This document shows positions 33,471-43,868 of a stretch of DNA of 64,000 bases, piece after piece. Source of the stretch: Geobacillus thermocatenulatus (GTDB lineage Bacteria > Bacillota > Bacilli > Bacillales > Anoxybacillaceae); the NCBI RefSeq assembly GCF_002217655.1, contig NZ_NEWK01000002.1:621164-685163 (forward strand). Direction: 5' to 3'. Under the pieces are notes generated by a model. It was not told where the DNA came from. It made no database searches and saw only the letters and a list, made by a program, of their open reading frames with translations. Each line of letters opens with the position of its first letter. Positions within the stretch are counted from its first letter, which is position 1. Both the position numbers and the translations under genes were made by a program.

Positions 33471-34440
33471 GTTCCTCCTGTTTGTTTGCCAGTCTTTTCT
33501 CATCGAATAAGGCCGTCAAGCTGCCTAGGGCATAGCCTCGGCGCTTGATCGAGACGATCAGCTCATCAAGCGCCGCCGCCGTCGGCATCGTTGGGTGCAT
33601 CAAAATGATGGCGCCAGGATGGACTTTCGATGTCACCCGTTTCACTATAACAGATGGCGACGGTTTTTGCCAATCAATTGTATCGACGCTCCATAGAATC
33701 GTTTTCATGCCGAGTTCCGCGGCGACCTCGACGACCTCGTCGCGGTAGCTGCCGCTTGGCGGGGCAAACCATTTGCATTTCACCGATGTCGCCGCCTCAA
33801 TCACTTCGTTTGTTTTCTCGAGCTCGCGGCGGATGTCATCGACAGCGAGCGTTTTCATATCGGGATGGCTGTAGGAGTGGTTGCCGATTTCATGGCCGGC
33901 GTCTGCTATCATTTTTGCCATCTCCGGGTGTTTTTTTACCCATCGTCCTTCCAAAAAGAACGTCGCCTTGACATTGTATTTTTTCATCGTCTCCAGCATG
34001 TCGGGGAGGTATTCTTCCCCCCAAGCGACATTGACCGCAAACGCCACCATCGGCTTGTCAGGATGGCCGCGGTAAATCGGCGCCGGCGGCAAATCGTCCA
34101 AATGGACGCGCGGGGGCACTTGACGGAACACGAGTTTTCGCTCATCAAACATCCCCGTTTTCTTCATGTTTTGATAGGAGGCGTCAATGTCGACGGCGAG
34201 CCCGTTGTAGCCGGGCGTCGCCTTCCATACTTTATCGATGACCGCATCTTGGGCGGGAATTTCATATTGCTTCGCTTGTTTGACGATCGTGTCGTACAGC
34301 TTGTCGCGCTCTTTCATCGCGGTCGTTTCCATCGGGCGCCAGCTCGCGATGTAATCGCCAACCGGAGGCCAATGAACTGCCGCCCAGGCGGCAAGAAACA
34401 TGACCGCTAGCGCCATATAGCGGGCAATTCCGTTGTTCAC
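33457..34440 (-). CDS. ylxY: Polysaccharide deacetylase YlxY
   Basis: A 327-residue secreted or membrane-anchored carbohydrate esterase 4 (NodB) protein. An N-terminal hydrophobic signal/anchor (about residues 6-25) is followed by an N-terminal region (about 30-145) and the NodB domain (about 150-310): VAFAVNVAWGEEYLPDML, EIGNHSYSHPDMK (metal His pair) and ILMHPT near the end. In motif 1 the usual TFDDG aspartates are replaced (AVNVAWG), so classical metal-dependent deacetylase activity may be weak or absent. The start is GTG at 34440 after AGGAGGGGGACAAGG. Position between pnp and mlpA matches ylxY in B. subtilis. Confidence 0.88.
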   Translation of the reverse strand: MNNGIARYMALAVMFLAAWAAVHWPPVGDYIASWRPMETTAMKERDKLYDTIVKQAKQYEIPAQDAVIDKVWKATPGYNGLAVDIDASYQNMKKTGMFDERKLVFRQVPPRVHLDDLPPAPIYRGHPDKPMVAFAVNVAWGEEYLPDMLETMKKYNVKATFFLEGRWVKKHPEMAKMIADAGHEIGNHSYSHPDMKTLAVDDIRRELEKTNEVIEAATSVKCKWFAPPSGSYRDEVVEVAAELGMKTILWSVDTIDWQKPSPSVIVKRVTSKVHPGAIILMHPTMPTAAALDELIVSIKRRGYALGSLTALFDEKRLANKQEEHGVD

Positions 34441-34502
34441 CCTTGTCCCCCTCCTTTTTTACTACTACAACATATGTCTTAGGGGGACAGGATAGAACAT
34501 AA

Positions 34503-34530
34503 CAAAAGAGCCTTAAGAAACAAATTCCTA
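34503..34530 (-). terminator. Terminator after pnp
   Basis: AGCCTTA/TAAGGCT arms around GGAATTTGTTTC, followed by CTTTTG on the minus strand. The left arm includes the pnp stop codon. Confidence 0.75.
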
Positions 34531-36699
34531 AGGCTTCATGCGATGGCGCTCCGGCCGTCTTCCCCGTTTTTCCCTAGATTCCCGCGGCAATTCCCCTCCA
34601 ATGTTGCGGGCATCGCGCAGCACCGCTTTGCGCGACAGGTTGACGCGCCCTTGCTTATCAATTTCCGTTACTTTTACTAAAATTTCATCGCCGATCGAAA
34701 CGACGTCTTCGACTTTGCCGACCCGCCCTTCAGCGAGCTCGGAAATGTGGACAAGCCCGTCTTTGCCGTTGAACAACTCAACGAAGGCTCCGAATTTTTC
34801 AATCCGTTTCACTTTGCCTAAGTACACTTGGCCGACTTCGACTTCACGGACGATGTCTTCAATGATTTGCTTCGCTTTTTGGTTGGCCGCTTCATCCACA
34901 GACGAGATGAAAATCGTGCCGTCTTGTTCGATGTCGATTTTGACGCCGGTTTCGTCGATGATTTTGTTGATCTGCTTGCCGCTTGGTCCGATCACCTCCC
35001 GGATTTTGTCCGGATTGATGTGCATGATCAAAATTTTCGGTGCATATTTAGACAGCTCTTTGCGCGGTTCGCTGAGCGTTTGCATCATATGATCCAAAAT
35101 CTCGAGCCGCCCTTTGCGCGCTTGCATGAGCGCCTCTTCCAAAATCTCGCGCGTCAATCCTTTGATTTTAATGTCCATTTGCAATGCCGTCACGCCTTTT
35201 CTCGTGCCGGCGACTTTAAAATCCATATCGCCAAGATGGTCTTCGATGCCTTGAATGTCCGTCAAAATCGTATAATGGTCGTCGTTTTTCACCAGCCCCA
35301 TGGCAATGCCGGCGACCGGTGCTTTAATCGGCACCCCAGCATCCATCATCGCCAGCGTGCTGGCGCAAATGCTGGCCTGCGATGTCGAACCGTTCGACTC
35401 AAGCACTTCTGAAACGAGACGGATCGTATACGGGAATTCGCGTTCCGACGGCACGACCGGCTCAAGCGCCCGCTCGCCAAGCGCCCCGTGTCCGATTTCT
35501 CGACGCCCCGGCCCGCGCATCGGCCCGGTTTCTCCGACGGAAAACGGCGGGAAGTTGTAATGGTGCATAAATCGCTTCGATTCTTCAAGATCAAGCCCGT
35601 CCAAAATTTGCACGTCGCCAAGCGCCCCAAGCGTACAAACGCTCAACACTTGCGTCTGCCCGCGCGTAAACAAACCGGAGCCGTGCGTGCGCGGCAGGAC
35701 GCCGACCGCCGATGAAAGCGGACGAATTTCATCGACTTTGCGCCCGTCCGGACGGATTTTCTCAACCGTGATCAAACGGCGCACTTCCTCTTTTACGAGT
35801 TTATGCAAAATTTCCTGTACTTGCTTGAGCTTCTCCTCATCCGCTTCTTCCGCCTCATATTTGGCGATGACGCCAGCTTTCACATCTTCAATGGCAGCAT
35901 CGCGCGCCAATTTCTCCGGCACTTGCACCGCTCGCTTAATGTCCGCTTCAGCAAGCTGGCGGATTTCCGCCTCCAGCGCTGGATCCGGCTCGTAAAGGAC
36001 GACTTCCATTTTTTCTTTGCCGACTTGGGCGGCGATTTCCTCTTGGAAGGCGATGAGCCGCTTTACTTCCTCATGGCCGAACATGATCGCTTCCAAAATC
36101 ACTTCTTCCGGCACCTCATCTGCCCCGGCTTCCACCATGTTGATCGCATCTTTTGTGCCGGCGACGACAAGATGCAGATCGCTTTTTTCCATTTGCTCGA
36201 CCGTCGGATTGATGACAAACTGGCCGTCGACGCGGCCGACGATGACACCGGCGATCGGCCCTTCAAACGGAATGTCGGAAATCGTCAGCGCCACCGACGA
36301 ACCGATTAAGGCCGCTACTTCCGGCGCGCAGTCCTGATCCACGCTCATGACCATCGAGACGACTTGCACTTCGTTGCGGAATCCTTCGGCAAACAGCGGG
36401 CGAATCGGTCGGTCGATGAGACGGCTCACCAAAATGGCTTTCTCGCTCGGGCGACCTTCGCGCTTAATAAATCCGCCAGGAATTTTTCCAACCGCATACA
36501 ACCGTTCCTCGTAGTTGACGGTGAGCGGGAAAAAGTCAACGTTTTTCGCCTCTCGCGACGCGGTGGCTGTGCTCAACACGACCGTATCGCCGTAGCGGAC
36601 GAGTGCCGCGCCATTCGCCTGTTTCGCCAGCTCGCCGGTCTCAATGATGAGCGGCCGCCCAGCCACATCGATGGAAAACACGCGTTTCTCTTGTTCCAT
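34528..36699 (-). CDS. pnp: Polyribonucleotide nucleotidyltransferase (PNPase)
   Basis: PNPase degrades RNA phosphorolytically from the 3' end and is a main mRNA-turnover enzyme, working with RNase Y and RNase J. The 723-residue protein has two RNase PH domains (about 1-220 and 310-540, with the [14 protein letters not shown] phosphate region), a linking helical domain, a KH domain ([37 protein letters not shown], about 555-610) and an S1 domain (about 620-690), ending in a basic tail. The ATG at 36699 follows GAGAGGAGTACTCGTCTGT. It follows rpsO, the usual rpsO-pnp order, with a terminator between them. Confidence 0.98.
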   Translation of the reverse strand: MEQEKRVFSIDVAGRPLIIETGELAKQANGAALVRYGDTVVLSTATASREAKNVDFFPLTVNYEERLYAVGKIPGGFIKREGRPSEKAILVSRLIDRPIRPLFAEGFRNEVQVVSMVMSVDQDCAPEVAALIGSSVALTISDIPFEGPIAGVIVGRVDGQFVINPTVEQMEKSDLHLVVAGTKDAINMVEAGADEVPEEVILEAIMFGHEEVKRLIAFQEEIAAQVGKEKMEVVLYEPDPALEAEIRQLAEADIKRAVQVPEKLARDAAIEDVKAGVIAKYEAEEADEEKLKQVQEILHKLVKEEVRRLITVEKIRPDGRKVDEIRPLSSAVGVLPRTHGSGLFTRGQTQVLSVCTLGALGDVQILDGLDLEESKRFMHHYNFPPFSVGETGPMRGPGRREIGHGALGERALEPVVPSEREFPYTIRLVSEVLESNGSTSQASICASTLAMMDAGVPIKAPVAGIAMGLVKNDDHYTILTDIQGIEDHLGDMDFKVAGTRKGVTALQMDIKIKGLTREILEEALMQARKGRLEILDHMMQTLSEPRKELSKYAPKILIMHINPDKIREVIGPSGKQINKIIDETGVKIDIEQDGTIFISSVDEAANQKAKQIIEDIVREVEVGQVYLGKVKRIEKFGAFVELFNGKDGLVHISELAEGRVGKVEDVVSIGDEILVKVTEIDKQGRVNLSRKAVLRDARNIGGELPRESREKRGRRPERHRMKP

Positions 36700-36812
36700 A
36701 CAGACGAGTACTCCTCTCTATGTACAGATGAAATGATCAATCCGCTGATGATTAGTATAGACGAATTGGCACCATTGTTATCATCGTCGTGTCCATCACG
36801 CCTATAAACTAG

Positions 36813-36841
36813 CAAAAAAGCGGGAATGCTCCCGCTTTTTT
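36813..36841 (-). terminator. Terminator after rpsO
   Basis: AAAAAGCGGGA/TCCCGCTTTTT around a 4-nt loop with a U-run; the arm overlaps the rpsO stop. A -10-like TATACT for pnp (minus strand, 36754-36759) lies beyond it. Confidence 0.85.
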
Positions 36842-37109
36842 ATCGACGTAATCCAAGTTTCTCAATCAATTCACGGTAGCGCGCCACATCTTTCTTGCGC
36901 AAATAAGCCAATAAGTTGCGGCGCTTCCCGACCATTTTCAGCAAGCCGCGCCGTGAATGATGGTCTTTTTTATGAATGCGCAAATGCTCATTCAAGTTGT
37001 TGATTTGCTCCGTCAGGATCGCAACTTGCACTTCCGGAGAACCGGTGTCGTTTTCATGGATTTTAAATTGCTCGATGATTTCGCGTTTGCGCTCCTGCGT
37101 CAATGCCAT
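36840..37109 (-). CDS. rpsO: 30S ribosomal protein S15
   Basis: S15 binds the central domain of 16S rRNA early in 30S assembly. The 89-residue sequence ([73 protein letters not shown]) is the canonical family. The ATG at 37109 lies after GGGAGGTGAACAAGG. Its mRNA leader (37110-37192) resembles the known S15-binding operator, so autogenous control is expected. It has its own promoter inside the end of ribF. Confidence 0.98.
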   Translation of the reverse strand: MALTQERKREIIEQFKIHENDTGSPEVQVAILTEQINNLNEHLRIHKKDHHSRRGLLKMVGKRRNLLAYLRKKDVARYRELIEKLGLRR

Positions 37110-37192
37110 CCTTGTTCACCTCCCTAGTCCTAGATCCCCGATTGCCGAGCGGGCGTCGGTGACTCGCCTAGCCAAGCAATGGTTCGCATACA
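37110..37192 (-). promoter_or_regulatory. S15 autoregulatory leader of rpsO
   Basis: The 83-nt leader can fold around CTAGGCGAGTC...GATCTAGGACTAGG with the inner hairpin CCGACGCCCGCTCGG. A three-way-junction S15 operator in this leader is established for B. stearothermophilus. I identify it from position and pairing, not from a covariance search. Confidence 0.6.
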
Positions 37193-37196
37193 TTGA

Positions 37197-38183
37197 TTAG
37201 AATACCTCTTTTTCCGGCAAAATGCAAGTCTTTTCGTTGAAACAGCGGAAATACTGCTCCGCCTCTTTCTTGTCGCGGGCGATTTGCGCCGTCAGTTCGT
37301 CGACACTGGCGAACTTCTGCTCGCTCCGCAGACGGCGGTGCCACTCAATGGTCATCGTTTGTCCATAAAGATCGCCGGAAAACTCGAACAAGTGCACCTC
37401 AATATTCGGCAATCCTTCGCGCGTTTGATGGAACGTTGGTTTGTAGCCGACGTTCGCCACCCCTTCATATACTTGCCCGCCGATCACCGCCTTGACTGCA
37501 TAGACGCCGACTGCCGGCAAGGCATAATCGCTGTTTAACGCGATGTTCGCCGTTGGAAAGCCGATCATCCGCCCGCGCCGTTCCCCGGCAACGACCGTTC
37601 CTTCAAGCTCGTAAAAGCGGCCGAGCAGGCGGGGAAGCTGTTCGACCGCCCCGTCTTCGAGCAGTTTCCGCACCCGGGACGAGCTCACTTTTTCCCCGTC
37701 GACCTCGAGCTTCGGAATGACCGTCTGTCCAAAGCGGCCGCGCGCATGAATCGGCATCGTCTCCATCGTTCCTTTTCCGAACCGCCCATAAGTGAAATCG
37801 AAGCCGGCGACGACATGTTTCACGTGCAACCCGTCCAAATATTGGTCAACGAACGCTTCTGGCGACAGCGCAGCAAACGTCGGCGTAAATTCAACGATGT
37901 ACAGCCGGTTGACGCCAAGTGATGCAATCAGCTGCTCCTTTTTGCCAAGCGGCGTGATCGAGTAGAGCTCGGACTGTTTGCCAAGCACAACGGACGGATG
38001 AGGATGAAACGTCATCACCGCGCTTTCGTACCCACGCTCGTTGGCGATCTCGACCGCGGTGCGGATCACTTTTTGATGGCCGAGATGGATGCCGTCGAAA
38101 TAGCCCAGCGCCATCACCGTCGGAGGGAGCGCCTGGCGTTCGAGACGGTGCGGATGCGAAAGAAACAGCGTTTCCATGTCCAT
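37197..38183 (-). CDS. ribF: Bifunctional riboflavin kinase/FAD synthetase
   Basis: Converts riboflavin to FMN and FMN to FAD. The 328-residue protein has an N-terminal nucleotidyltransferase domain (ALGYFDGIHLGHQKVI, then FDFTYGRFGKG and SSSRVRKLL) and a C-terminal flavokinase domain (RMIGFPTANI, about residue 200; GVYAVKAVIGGQVYEGVANVGYKPTF). The B. subtilis orthologue is called ribC. The ATG at 38183 follows AAGAAGGCAGGTC. It lies between truB and rpsO in the usual Bacillus order; the rpsO promoter overlaps its 3' end. Confidence 0.97.
   Translation of the reverse strand: MDMETLFLSHPHRLERQALPPTVMALGYFDGIHLGHQKVIRTAVEIANERGYESAVMTFHPHPSVVLGKQSELYSITPLGKKEQLIASLGVNRLYIVEFTPTFAALSPEAFVDQYLDGLHVKHVVAGFDFTYGRFGKGTMETMPIHARGRFGQTVIPKLEVDGEKVSSSRVRKLLEDGAVEQLPRLLGRFYELEGTVVAGERRGRMIGFPTANIALNSDYALPAVGVYAVKAVIGGQVYEGVANVGYKPTFHQTREGLPNIEVHLFEFSGDLYGQTMTIEWHRRLRSEQKFASVDELTAQIARDKKEAEQYFRCFNEKTCILPEKEVF
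37199..37227 (-). promoter_or_regulatory. Sigma-A promoter of rpsO
   Basis: The minus strand has TTGCAT (37222-37227), 17 bases, TATTCT (37199-37204), inside the last codons of ribF. Confidence 0.65.
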
Positions 38184-38220
38184 GACCTGCCTTCTTTATT
38201 TCCGCGCTGCACCCGCGGCG

Positions 38221-39129
38221 TTAACGAAACACTTTGAGCGGTTTCATCAAGCCGGGGCGCGCCGGATGCTTCACGTACAGGGCCAGCGCTTCCCGCTCGG
38301 GCGAAACAAGCACGACCGGTCCGTCAAGTTTCTCTAAAAAAGCGGGAAGCCGGAGCAGCGCCCCGTTTTTTACCTTCTCTGCTACTTTATCATTGATTTC
38401 ATATTTCGGCAAATGAAAAAGCGCCCGCTCAATCGGGATGAGCAAGGCATCAGCCGTCCCGTCGGCCGCCCGGCGCTCAACGTCTTCAAACGTTACGCAA
38501 TCTTCAAGCCGAAACGGCCCGGACGCCGTACGGATGAGGTCGGACATATGCGCCGGATAGCCGAGCCGCTCGCCGATCATCACCGAAAGCGTACGCACGT
38601 ACGTGCCTTTGCTGCACGTGACGCGAAAGCGAAATGACACCGTTTCCCCAAAGAATTGTTCACGTTCATCAAGCAGTTCGAGCTCATAAATGGTCACGCG
38701 CCGCGTCGGACGTTCGACTTCGATGCCGGCGCGCGCATATTCATACAGTTTCTTGCCGCCCACTTTCACCGCGGAGTACATCGGCGGCGTTTGCTCCATT
38801 TCTCCGGTCAAGCTGTCAAACACCGCTTCGATTTCCGCGCGCGCAATCGGCCGGTCAACCGGACGGGCGGCGATGATGTCGCCGTCCGCATCTTCGGTTG
38901 TCGTCGCGGCGCCAAGCGTCACTTTTCCTTCATACGTTTTCCTCGTCCCGGTCAAAAACTCGGCGATGCGCGTCGCCTTGCCAAGGCAAATGGGCAGCAC
39001 ACCGGACACGTTTGGGTCAAGCGTGCCGGTGTGTCCCGCTTTTTTTACGCCAAGCAGACGGCGCACTTTGGCCACGCAGTCGTGAGACGTCATCCCTTTC
39101 GGTTTATTCAGCAGCAATACCCCGTCCAT
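38221..39129 (-). CDS. truB: tRNA pseudouridine(55) synthase
   Basis: TruB makes pseudouridine 55 in the T-loop of tRNAs. The 302-residue protein starts MDGVLLLNKPKGMTSHDCVAKVRR and has the catalytic Asp in KAGHTGTLDPNVSGVLPICLG (about residue 40), then YEGKVTLGAATTTEDADG and the C-terminal PUA-like region. The ATG at 39129 follows GAAAGGGTGCGTCG. It lies between rbfA and ribF in the nusA-infB superoperon. Confidence 0.97.
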   Translation of the reverse strand: MDGVLLLNKPKGMTSHDCVAKVRRLLGVKKAGHTGTLDPNVSGVLPICLGKATRIAEFLTGTRKTYEGKVTLGAATTTEDADGDIIAARPVDRPIARAEIEAVFDSLTGEMEQTPPMYSAVKVGGKKLYEYARAGIEVERPTRRVTIYELELLDEREQFFGETVSFRFRVTCSKGTYVRTLSVMIGERLGYPAHMSDLIRTASGPFRLEDCVTFEDVERRAADGTADALLIPIERALFHLPKYEINDKVAEKVKNGALLRLPAFLEKLDGPVVLVSPEREALALYVKHPARPGLMKPLKVFR

Positions 39130-39183
39130 CGACGCACCCTTTCCGTTTCCATGATCATGAATGGAAATGGATAGACGGTTCGT

Positions 39184-39567
39184 CTATCCATTGTTCGGCT
39201 CCCCATCCGCCTCTTTCGCCGGTTGATCATCGCTTGAAATTTGCCGGATCAGCTGTTCGATGCGGCTGCCGTATTCCATTGTTTCATCGATTTCAAAGAA
39301 AATTTCCGGCGTCTTGCGAAGGCGGATGCGCTGCCCGATTTCCGAGCGGATAAACCCTTTCGCTTTCTCGAGCGCCTTCAACGTCTCTTCCCGCTGCTTG
39401 TCATCGCCAAGGACGCTGATGTACACTTTCGCCTGCTGCAAATCACCGGTGACCCGCACATCGGTCACCGTGACAAAGCCGATGCGCGGGTCTTTCAGCC
39501 TGCGGCTGATGATGTCGCTCAACTCTTTTTTCATTTGCTCGCCAACGCGAGTTGCCCGTATATTCAT
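39184..39567 (-). CDS. rbfA: Ribosome-binding factor A
   Basis: RbfA is a KH-fold factor for 30S maturation and 16S rRNA 5'-end processing. The 127-residue protein [54 protein letters not shown] is typical. The ATG at 39567 follows GAGGTGATGGGTG; a GTG one codon upstream is an alternative. It sits 15 nt after the ylxP stop. Confidence 0.97.
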   Translation of the reverse strand: MNIRATRVGEQMKKELSDIISRRLKDPRIGFVTVTDVRVTGDLQQAKVYISVLGDDKQREETLKALEKAKGFIRSEIGQRIRLRKTPEIFFEIDETMEYGSRIEQLIRQISSDDQPAKEADGEPNNG

Positions 39568-39582
39568 CACCCATCACCTCGG

Positions 39583-39861
39583 TTACAACCACTCGAATGA
39601 TGTGGCCGCCCGCTCCAGCTCAGGGAACGAGTCGATCAAAGCAAGCGCCCGCTCGAGCTCCCGTTCGGTCGCCCGGCGGCTGGATGTAATGGCAACAAGG
39701 CCGATTTTGGCCCGCTGCCATGCGTCTTGATGATCGATTTCAGCCACAGAGACGTTATATTTTTGCCGGATTCTTGTCATGACCCGTTGCAGGACGGCCC
39801 GTTTATCCTTGAGCGAGCGGGCGTTGTAGATGATGCATTCGCACGCGGCGAAGCCGATCAT
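39583..39861 (-). CDS. ylxP: DUF503 protein YlxP
   Basis: A 92-residue conserved protein (DUF503) found between infB and rbfA across Firmicutes. The sequence [61 protein letters not shown] matches the family. A ribosome-assembly-related role is suspected from its neighbours but not shown here. Its ATG overlaps the infB stop (ATGA). Confidence 0.93.
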   Translation of the reverse strand: MIGFAACECIIYNARSLKDKRAVLQRVMTRIRQKYNVSVAEIDHQDAWQRAKIGLVAITSSRRATERELERALALIDSFPELERAATSFEWL

Positions 39862-42077
39862 GCCCGGGCCACTTCCTGCATAATGTATGCTTCGATGACA
39901 TCTCCTTCTTTGATATCATTGAAGTTTTTGATCGTCAGCCCGCATTCATATCCTTGCGCCACTTCGCGCACATCGTCTTTATACCGCTTGAGCGAATCGA
40001 TTTCCCCTTCGTAGACGACGATGCCTTGGCGAATGAGGCGCACCTTGCTGTCGCGGGTAATTTTGCCGTCCGTGACATAGCAACCGGCGATCGTGCCGAC
40101 TTTCGATACTTTGAACGTTTGCCGCACTTCCGCCTGACCGATCACTTTCTCTTCGTACTCCGGATCGAGCATCCCTTTCATCGCCGCTTCAATTTCCTCG
40201 ATGACATTGTAAATGATGCGATGGAGGCGGATGTCGACTTTTTCCGATTCAGCGGCGCGCTTTGCGTTTGCATCCGGACGGACGTTAAATCCAATGACGA
40301 TGGCGTTCGATGCCGTCGCCAGCGAAATATCCGATTCGGTGATGGCGCCGACAGCCGCGTGGATGATTTTCACCCGCACGCCTTCCACATCGATTTTTTG
40401 CAAGGCGGCGACAAGCGCCTCAACCGATCCTTGAACATCGGCTTTGACGATCAAATTCAGCTCTTTCATTTCGCCTTGCTTAATTTGTTCAAACAAATCA
40501 TCCAAGCTGACGCGCGTTTTGACGCTTCGCTGCTCCTGCAGCTGCCGCTGCGCCCGCACCTCCGCGATTTGCCGCGCCTTTTTCTCATCCTCAAACACCA
40601 TGAAGCGGTCGCCGGCTTGCGGCACTTCATGCAGCCCAGTAATTTCGACTGGCATCGACGGAGTCGCCTCTTTGACGCGCCGGCCGCTGTCGTTCACCAT
40701 CGCGCGCACGCGCCCGTATGTTGTGCCGACGACGATCGGATCGCCGACACGCAACGTTCCCGCTTGAATCAAAAGCGTTGCCACCGGGCCACGCCCTTTA
40801 TCAAGCTTGGCTTCGATCACCGTACCGACCGCACGCCGGTTCGGGTTGGCTTTTAATTCTTCCATCTCACTGACAAGCAAAATCATTTCCAAAAGATGAT
40901 CAAGGCCCTCTTTCGTTTTCGCCGACAACTTGCAGAAAATCGTATCGCCGCCCCATTCTTCCGGAACGAGGTTGTATTCCATCAATTCTTGCATGACGCG
41001 GTCCGGGTTCGCTTCCGGCTTATCGATTTTGTTGATGGCGACAATAATCGGCACGTTTGCCGCCTTGGCGTGGTTGATCGCTTCCACCGTCTGCGGCATC
41101 ACCCCGTCATCCGCGGCAACGACAAGAATGACGATATCGGTCACTTGCGCGCCGCGCGCCCGCATCGTTGTAAACGCTTCATGCCCCGGCGTATCAAGGA
41201 ACGTAATTTTTTTGTCATTGACCGTCACTTGATACGCACCGATGTGTTGCGTAATACCGCCGGCTTCTTGCTCCGTCACTTTGGAATGGCGGATCGCATC
41301 AAGCAACGTCGTTTTCCCGTGGTCGACGTGCCCCATGATCGTCACGACCGGCGGCCGTTCAACCAAATCTTCTGGCGCATCGACAATTTCGATCGCTTCA
41401 AAGTTCGTCTCATCGATCGTCACTTTTTCTTCGACTTCAACGCCGTAATCCGAGCAGATGAGCTCGATGGCGTCTTTGTCTAAATCTTGGTTGATTGTCG
41501 CCATCACGCCGAGCATAAACAGCTTCTTAATAATTTCCGACGGTTCGCGGCCAAGCTTTTTCGCCAGTTCGGCCACGGTAAGCGAGCCTTCAAACGTAAT
41601 TTTTTTCGGCAGCTCTTTTTCTTTTTTCGCCGGCTGCGGCGCTTGTTTGGCGGCTGGTGCTGCCTGCTTTTTCCCTTTCGTCGGCACTTTTCCTTTCTTT
41701 TTCGCCGTTTGGAGCAGTTTCTTTTCTTGCTGTTGCGCCTCGGTTTTTTTCGTTTCCTTCCCTTTTGGCGCTCCCTTTTTCTTCGCCGGTTTCATTTTCG
41801 CCGCTTCTTTGCTGTCGTCAAACATTTCCTCATCAGCAAAATCGGCCGCTTTCGCCGGCGTCGGCCGTTTCGGCTTCTCCGTTTTCTTTTCCGCCTTTTT
41901 CTCTTCTTTTTTCCCGGTGTTCGGGCGATATTGATGGTCGAGTTTTTCGACGACATCAGCCTCCAGCATCGCCATATGGTTGTTCACTTCAATATTCATT
42001 TCTTTCAATTTATGAATGACGTCCTTGCTTGGAACGTTCTGTTTTTTCGCGTATTCATACACACGCATTTTCGACAT
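39858..42077 (-). CDS. infB: Translation initiation factor IF-2
   Basis: IF-2 is the GTPase that places initiator tRNA on the 30S subunit and promotes subunit joining. The 739-residue protein has an IF2-N domain ([33 protein letters not shown]), a long Lys/Ala-rich linker (about 60-165), a second IF2-N ([31 protein letters not shown]) and the G domain with [21 protein letters not shown] and [11 protein letters not shown]. Domains II-IV follow. The start is ATG 42077 behind GGGGGTGACTGT; the frame upstream to 42224 overlaps ylxQ and is not coding for IF-2. The ylxP start overlaps its stop. Confidence 0.98.
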   Translation of the reverse strand: MSKMRVYEYAKKQNVPSKDVIHKLKEMNIEVNNHMAMLEADVVEKLDHQYRPNTGKKEEKKAEKKTEKPKRPTPAKAADFADEEMFDDSKEAAKMKPAKKKGAPKGKETKKTEAQQQEKKLLQTAKKKGKVPTKGKKQAAPAAKQAPQPAKKEKELPKKITFEGSLTVAELAKKLGREPSEIIKKLFMLGVMATINQDLDKDAIELICSDYGVEVEEKVTIDETNFEAIEIVDAPEDLVERPPVVTIMGHVDHGKTTLLDAIRHSKVTEQEAGGITQHIGAYQVTVNDKKITFLDTPGHEAFTTMRARGAQVTDIVILVVAADDGVMPQTVEAINHAKAANVPIIVAINKIDKPEANPDRVMQELMEYNLVPEEWGGDTIFCKLSAKTKEGLDHLLEMILLVSEMEELKANPNRRAVGTVIEAKLDKGRGPVATLLIQAGTLRVGDPIVVGTTYGRVRAMVNDSGRRVKEATPSMPVEITGLHEVPQAGDRFMVFEDEKKARQIAEVRAQRQLQEQRSVKTRVSLDDLFEQIKQGEMKELNLIVKADVQGSVEALVAALQKIDVEGVRVKIIHAAVGAITESDISLATASNAIVIGFNVRPDANAKRAAESEKVDIRLHRIIYNVIEEIEAAMKGMLDPEYEEKVIGQAEVRQTFKVSKVGTIAGCYVTDGKITRDSKVRLIRQGIVVYEGEIDSLKRYKDDVREVAQGYECGLTIKNFNDIKEGDVIEAYIMQEVARA

Positions 42078-42090
42078 ACAGTCACCCCCA

Positions 42091-42399
42091 TTAAGATCGG
42101 TCGAGCATCGTTTGCAATTGGCGCGCAAACCCTTCGTCGATGACAGCGACAACGACGCGGGCGTCCTTGCCGATCGCGCCGCCAAGCACATACCGGTCCG
42201 GCACTTTGCAAAGCGGGACGCCATAAAACGTGCATTTGTCCGTCACTTTTTTTTCGGTGTTGACCGATGCGTCTTGCGAAAGCAAGACGAGCCGCGCCCG
42301 GCCCCGCTGCACTTCTTTGACGACAAGCTCCTCGCCGGAGACGACTTTGCCCGCCCGCTGCGCCAATCCAAGCAGCGATGCCCAACGGTTATGCTTCAT
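42091..42399 (-). CDS. ylxQ: L7Ae-family ribosomal protein YlxQ
   Basis: A 102-residue L7Ae/L30e/S12e-family RNA-binding protein; B. subtilis YlxQ is a kink-turn-binding protein of uncertain duty. The sequence [45 protein letters not shown] is diagnostic. The start is ATG 42399, inside the last codons of ylxR (overlap 11 nt), so it is coupled to ylxR. It is followed 13 nt later by infB. Confidence 0.93.
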   Translation of the reverse strand: MKHNRWASLLGLAQRAGKVVSGEELVVKEVQRGRARLVLLSQDASVNTEKKVTDKCTFYGVPLCKVPDRYVLGGAIGKDARVVVAVIDEGFARQLQTMLDRS

Positions 42400-42679
42400 G
42401 TCCGGCCTGTTTCTCCTTTTCCGCCAAGGCGAGCAATTCGTCATAAATCGCATCATCGATGTCTGCTTTTAAATGGCGGGCCAAAATGTTTTTCTTTTTC
42501 GCCTGCAAAATGCATTCCGGATCAAGGGTAATATACGCGCCGCGCCCTGCCTTTTTGCCGGTTGGGTCAATCGACACTTCCCCCTCTTTCGAGCGGACAA
42601 TGCGCACCATCTCCCGTTTCGGCTTCATCTCTCCAGTGACGACGCATTTGCGCAACGGAATTTTCTTTTGCGCTGCCAT
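42389..42679 (-). CDS. ylxR: YlxR family RNA-binding protein
   Basis: A 96-residue DUF448/YlxR protein: [64 protein letters not shown], with the family GRGAYI motif. YlxR proteins bind nucleic acid, and a role with the RNase P RNA has been proposed in B. subtilis. It sits between nusA and ylxQ in the conserved operon; the ATG at 42679 follows GAGGGGGAATGAAAA. Confidence 0.94.
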   Translation of the reverse strand: MAAQKKIPLRKCVVTGEMKPKREMVRIVRSKEGEVSIDPTGKKAGRGAYITLDPECILQAKKKNILARHLKADIDDAIYDELLALAEKEKQAGHEA

Positions 42680-42692
42680 TTTTCATTCCCCC

Positions 42693-43844
42693 TCACTCGA
42701 TTTCCGCCGATTGATCAAACGATGGGCCGTTTTCTTCGCTATTTTCATTATCGGCCGCCGCATCGCTGAAATCAAGCGAAGTGGATGGCGCATGCGGATC
42801 AATGCCCATCTCCCGCGCTTCCGATTCACTTTTAATATCAATTTTCCAGCCGGTCAATTTCGCCGCCAGCCGCGCGTTTTGCCCGCGTTTGCCGATGGCG
42901 AGCGACAGCTGATAGTCCGGAACGATGACCGTTGTCGCCTTTTGCTCCTCGTTGACAATAACGCGCAACACTTTCGCCGGGCTTAACGCATTGGCGACAA
43001 ACTCCACCGGATCGGCCGACCAGCGGACGATATCGATTTTTTCTCCGTTCAGCTCATCAACAATGGCCTGCACGCGTTGCCCTCTCGGTCCGACGCATGC
43101 ACCGACCGGATCGACTTCCGGGTTGTCGGAGTGGACGGAAATTTTGGAACGATCGCCGGCTTCACGGGCGATCGATTTAATCTCCACCGTTCCGTCGTAA
43201 ATTTCCGGCACTTCGAGCTCAAACAGCCGTTTCAACAGTCCCGGGTGGGTGCGGGAGACGAAAATTTGCGGCCCTTTTGTCGTTTTTTCCACTTTCGTAA
43301 TGTATACTTTCAACCGGTCGTGCGGCTTATATATTTCATTCGGCATTTGTTCGTTTGCCGGCAGGAGCGCCTCCGCCTTGCCGAGGCTGACGTAGACAAA
43401 GCGCGGGTCGACGCGCTGAACGATGCCGGTCATAATGTCCTCTTCACGGTCGACAAATTCGGCGTAGATGATGCTCCGCTCTGCCTCGCGCACGCGCTGG
43501 GTGACGACTTGCTTCGCCGTCTGTGCGGCGATGCGCCCGAAATCGCGCGGCGTCACTTCGAGCTCGACGACGTCGCCGATTTGATAATTCGGATTGATCC
43601 GCTGCGCCTCCTCAAGCGAAATTTCAAGGCGCGGATCGGCCACCTCTTCGACGACATCTTTGCGCGCGAACACGCGGATCGTGCCGGTGTCCATATTGAG
43701 ATCGACGCGCACGTTTTGCGCCTGGCCGAAATTGCGTTTATACGCCGAAACGATCGCCGCTTCGATCGCTTCCATCACCACTTCTTTGCTGATGCCTTTT
43801 TCCCGCATCAGATCGGCTAACGCCTCAAGCAATTGCGTGTTCAT
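42693..43844 (-). CDS. nusA: Transcription termination/antitermination factor NusA
   Basis: NusA binds RNA polymerase and modulates pausing and intrinsic termination. The 383-residue protein has the N-terminal polymerase-binding domain (about 1-125), an S1 domain (about 135-200), KH1 ([42 protein letters not shown]) and KH2 ([32 protein letters not shown]). It ends in a short acidic tail and lacks the C-terminal repeats of the E. coli protein, as is normal in Firmicutes. The ATG at 43844 is 24 nt after rimP. The operon leader carries a weak terminator that NusA may use for feedback. Confidence 0.98.
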   Translation of the reverse strand: MNTQLLEALADLMREKGISKEVVMEAIEAAIVSAYKRNFGQAQNVRVDLNMDTGTIRVFARKDVVEEVADPRLEISLEEAQRINPNYQIGDVVELEVTPRDFGRIAAQTAKQVVTQRVREAERSIIYAEFVDREEDIMTGIVQRVDPRFVYVSLGKAEALLPANEQMPNEIYKPHDRLKVYITKVEKTTKGPQIFVSRTHPGLLKRLFELEVPEIYDGTVEIKSIAREAGDRSKISVHSDNPEVDPVGACVGPRGQRVQAIVDELNGEKIDIVRWSADPVEFVANALSPAKVLRVIVNEEQKATTVIVPDYQLSLAIGKRGQNARLAAKLTGWKIDIKSESEAREMGIDPHAPSTSLDFSDAAADNENSEENGPSFDQSAEIE

Positions 43845-43868
43845 GCAACAAAAATCCCCCTTTTGCGA

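Noticed and set aside
41487-42143. Plus-strand F/R-rich frames opposite infB
   Set aside because: They mirror the Lys/Ala-rich linker of IF-2 and have no family resemblance or proper ribosome binding site.
42081-42224. N-terminal extension of IF-2
   Set aside because: It lies within ylxQ in another frame; homologues begin at [12 protein letters not shown] with a good ribosome binding site.
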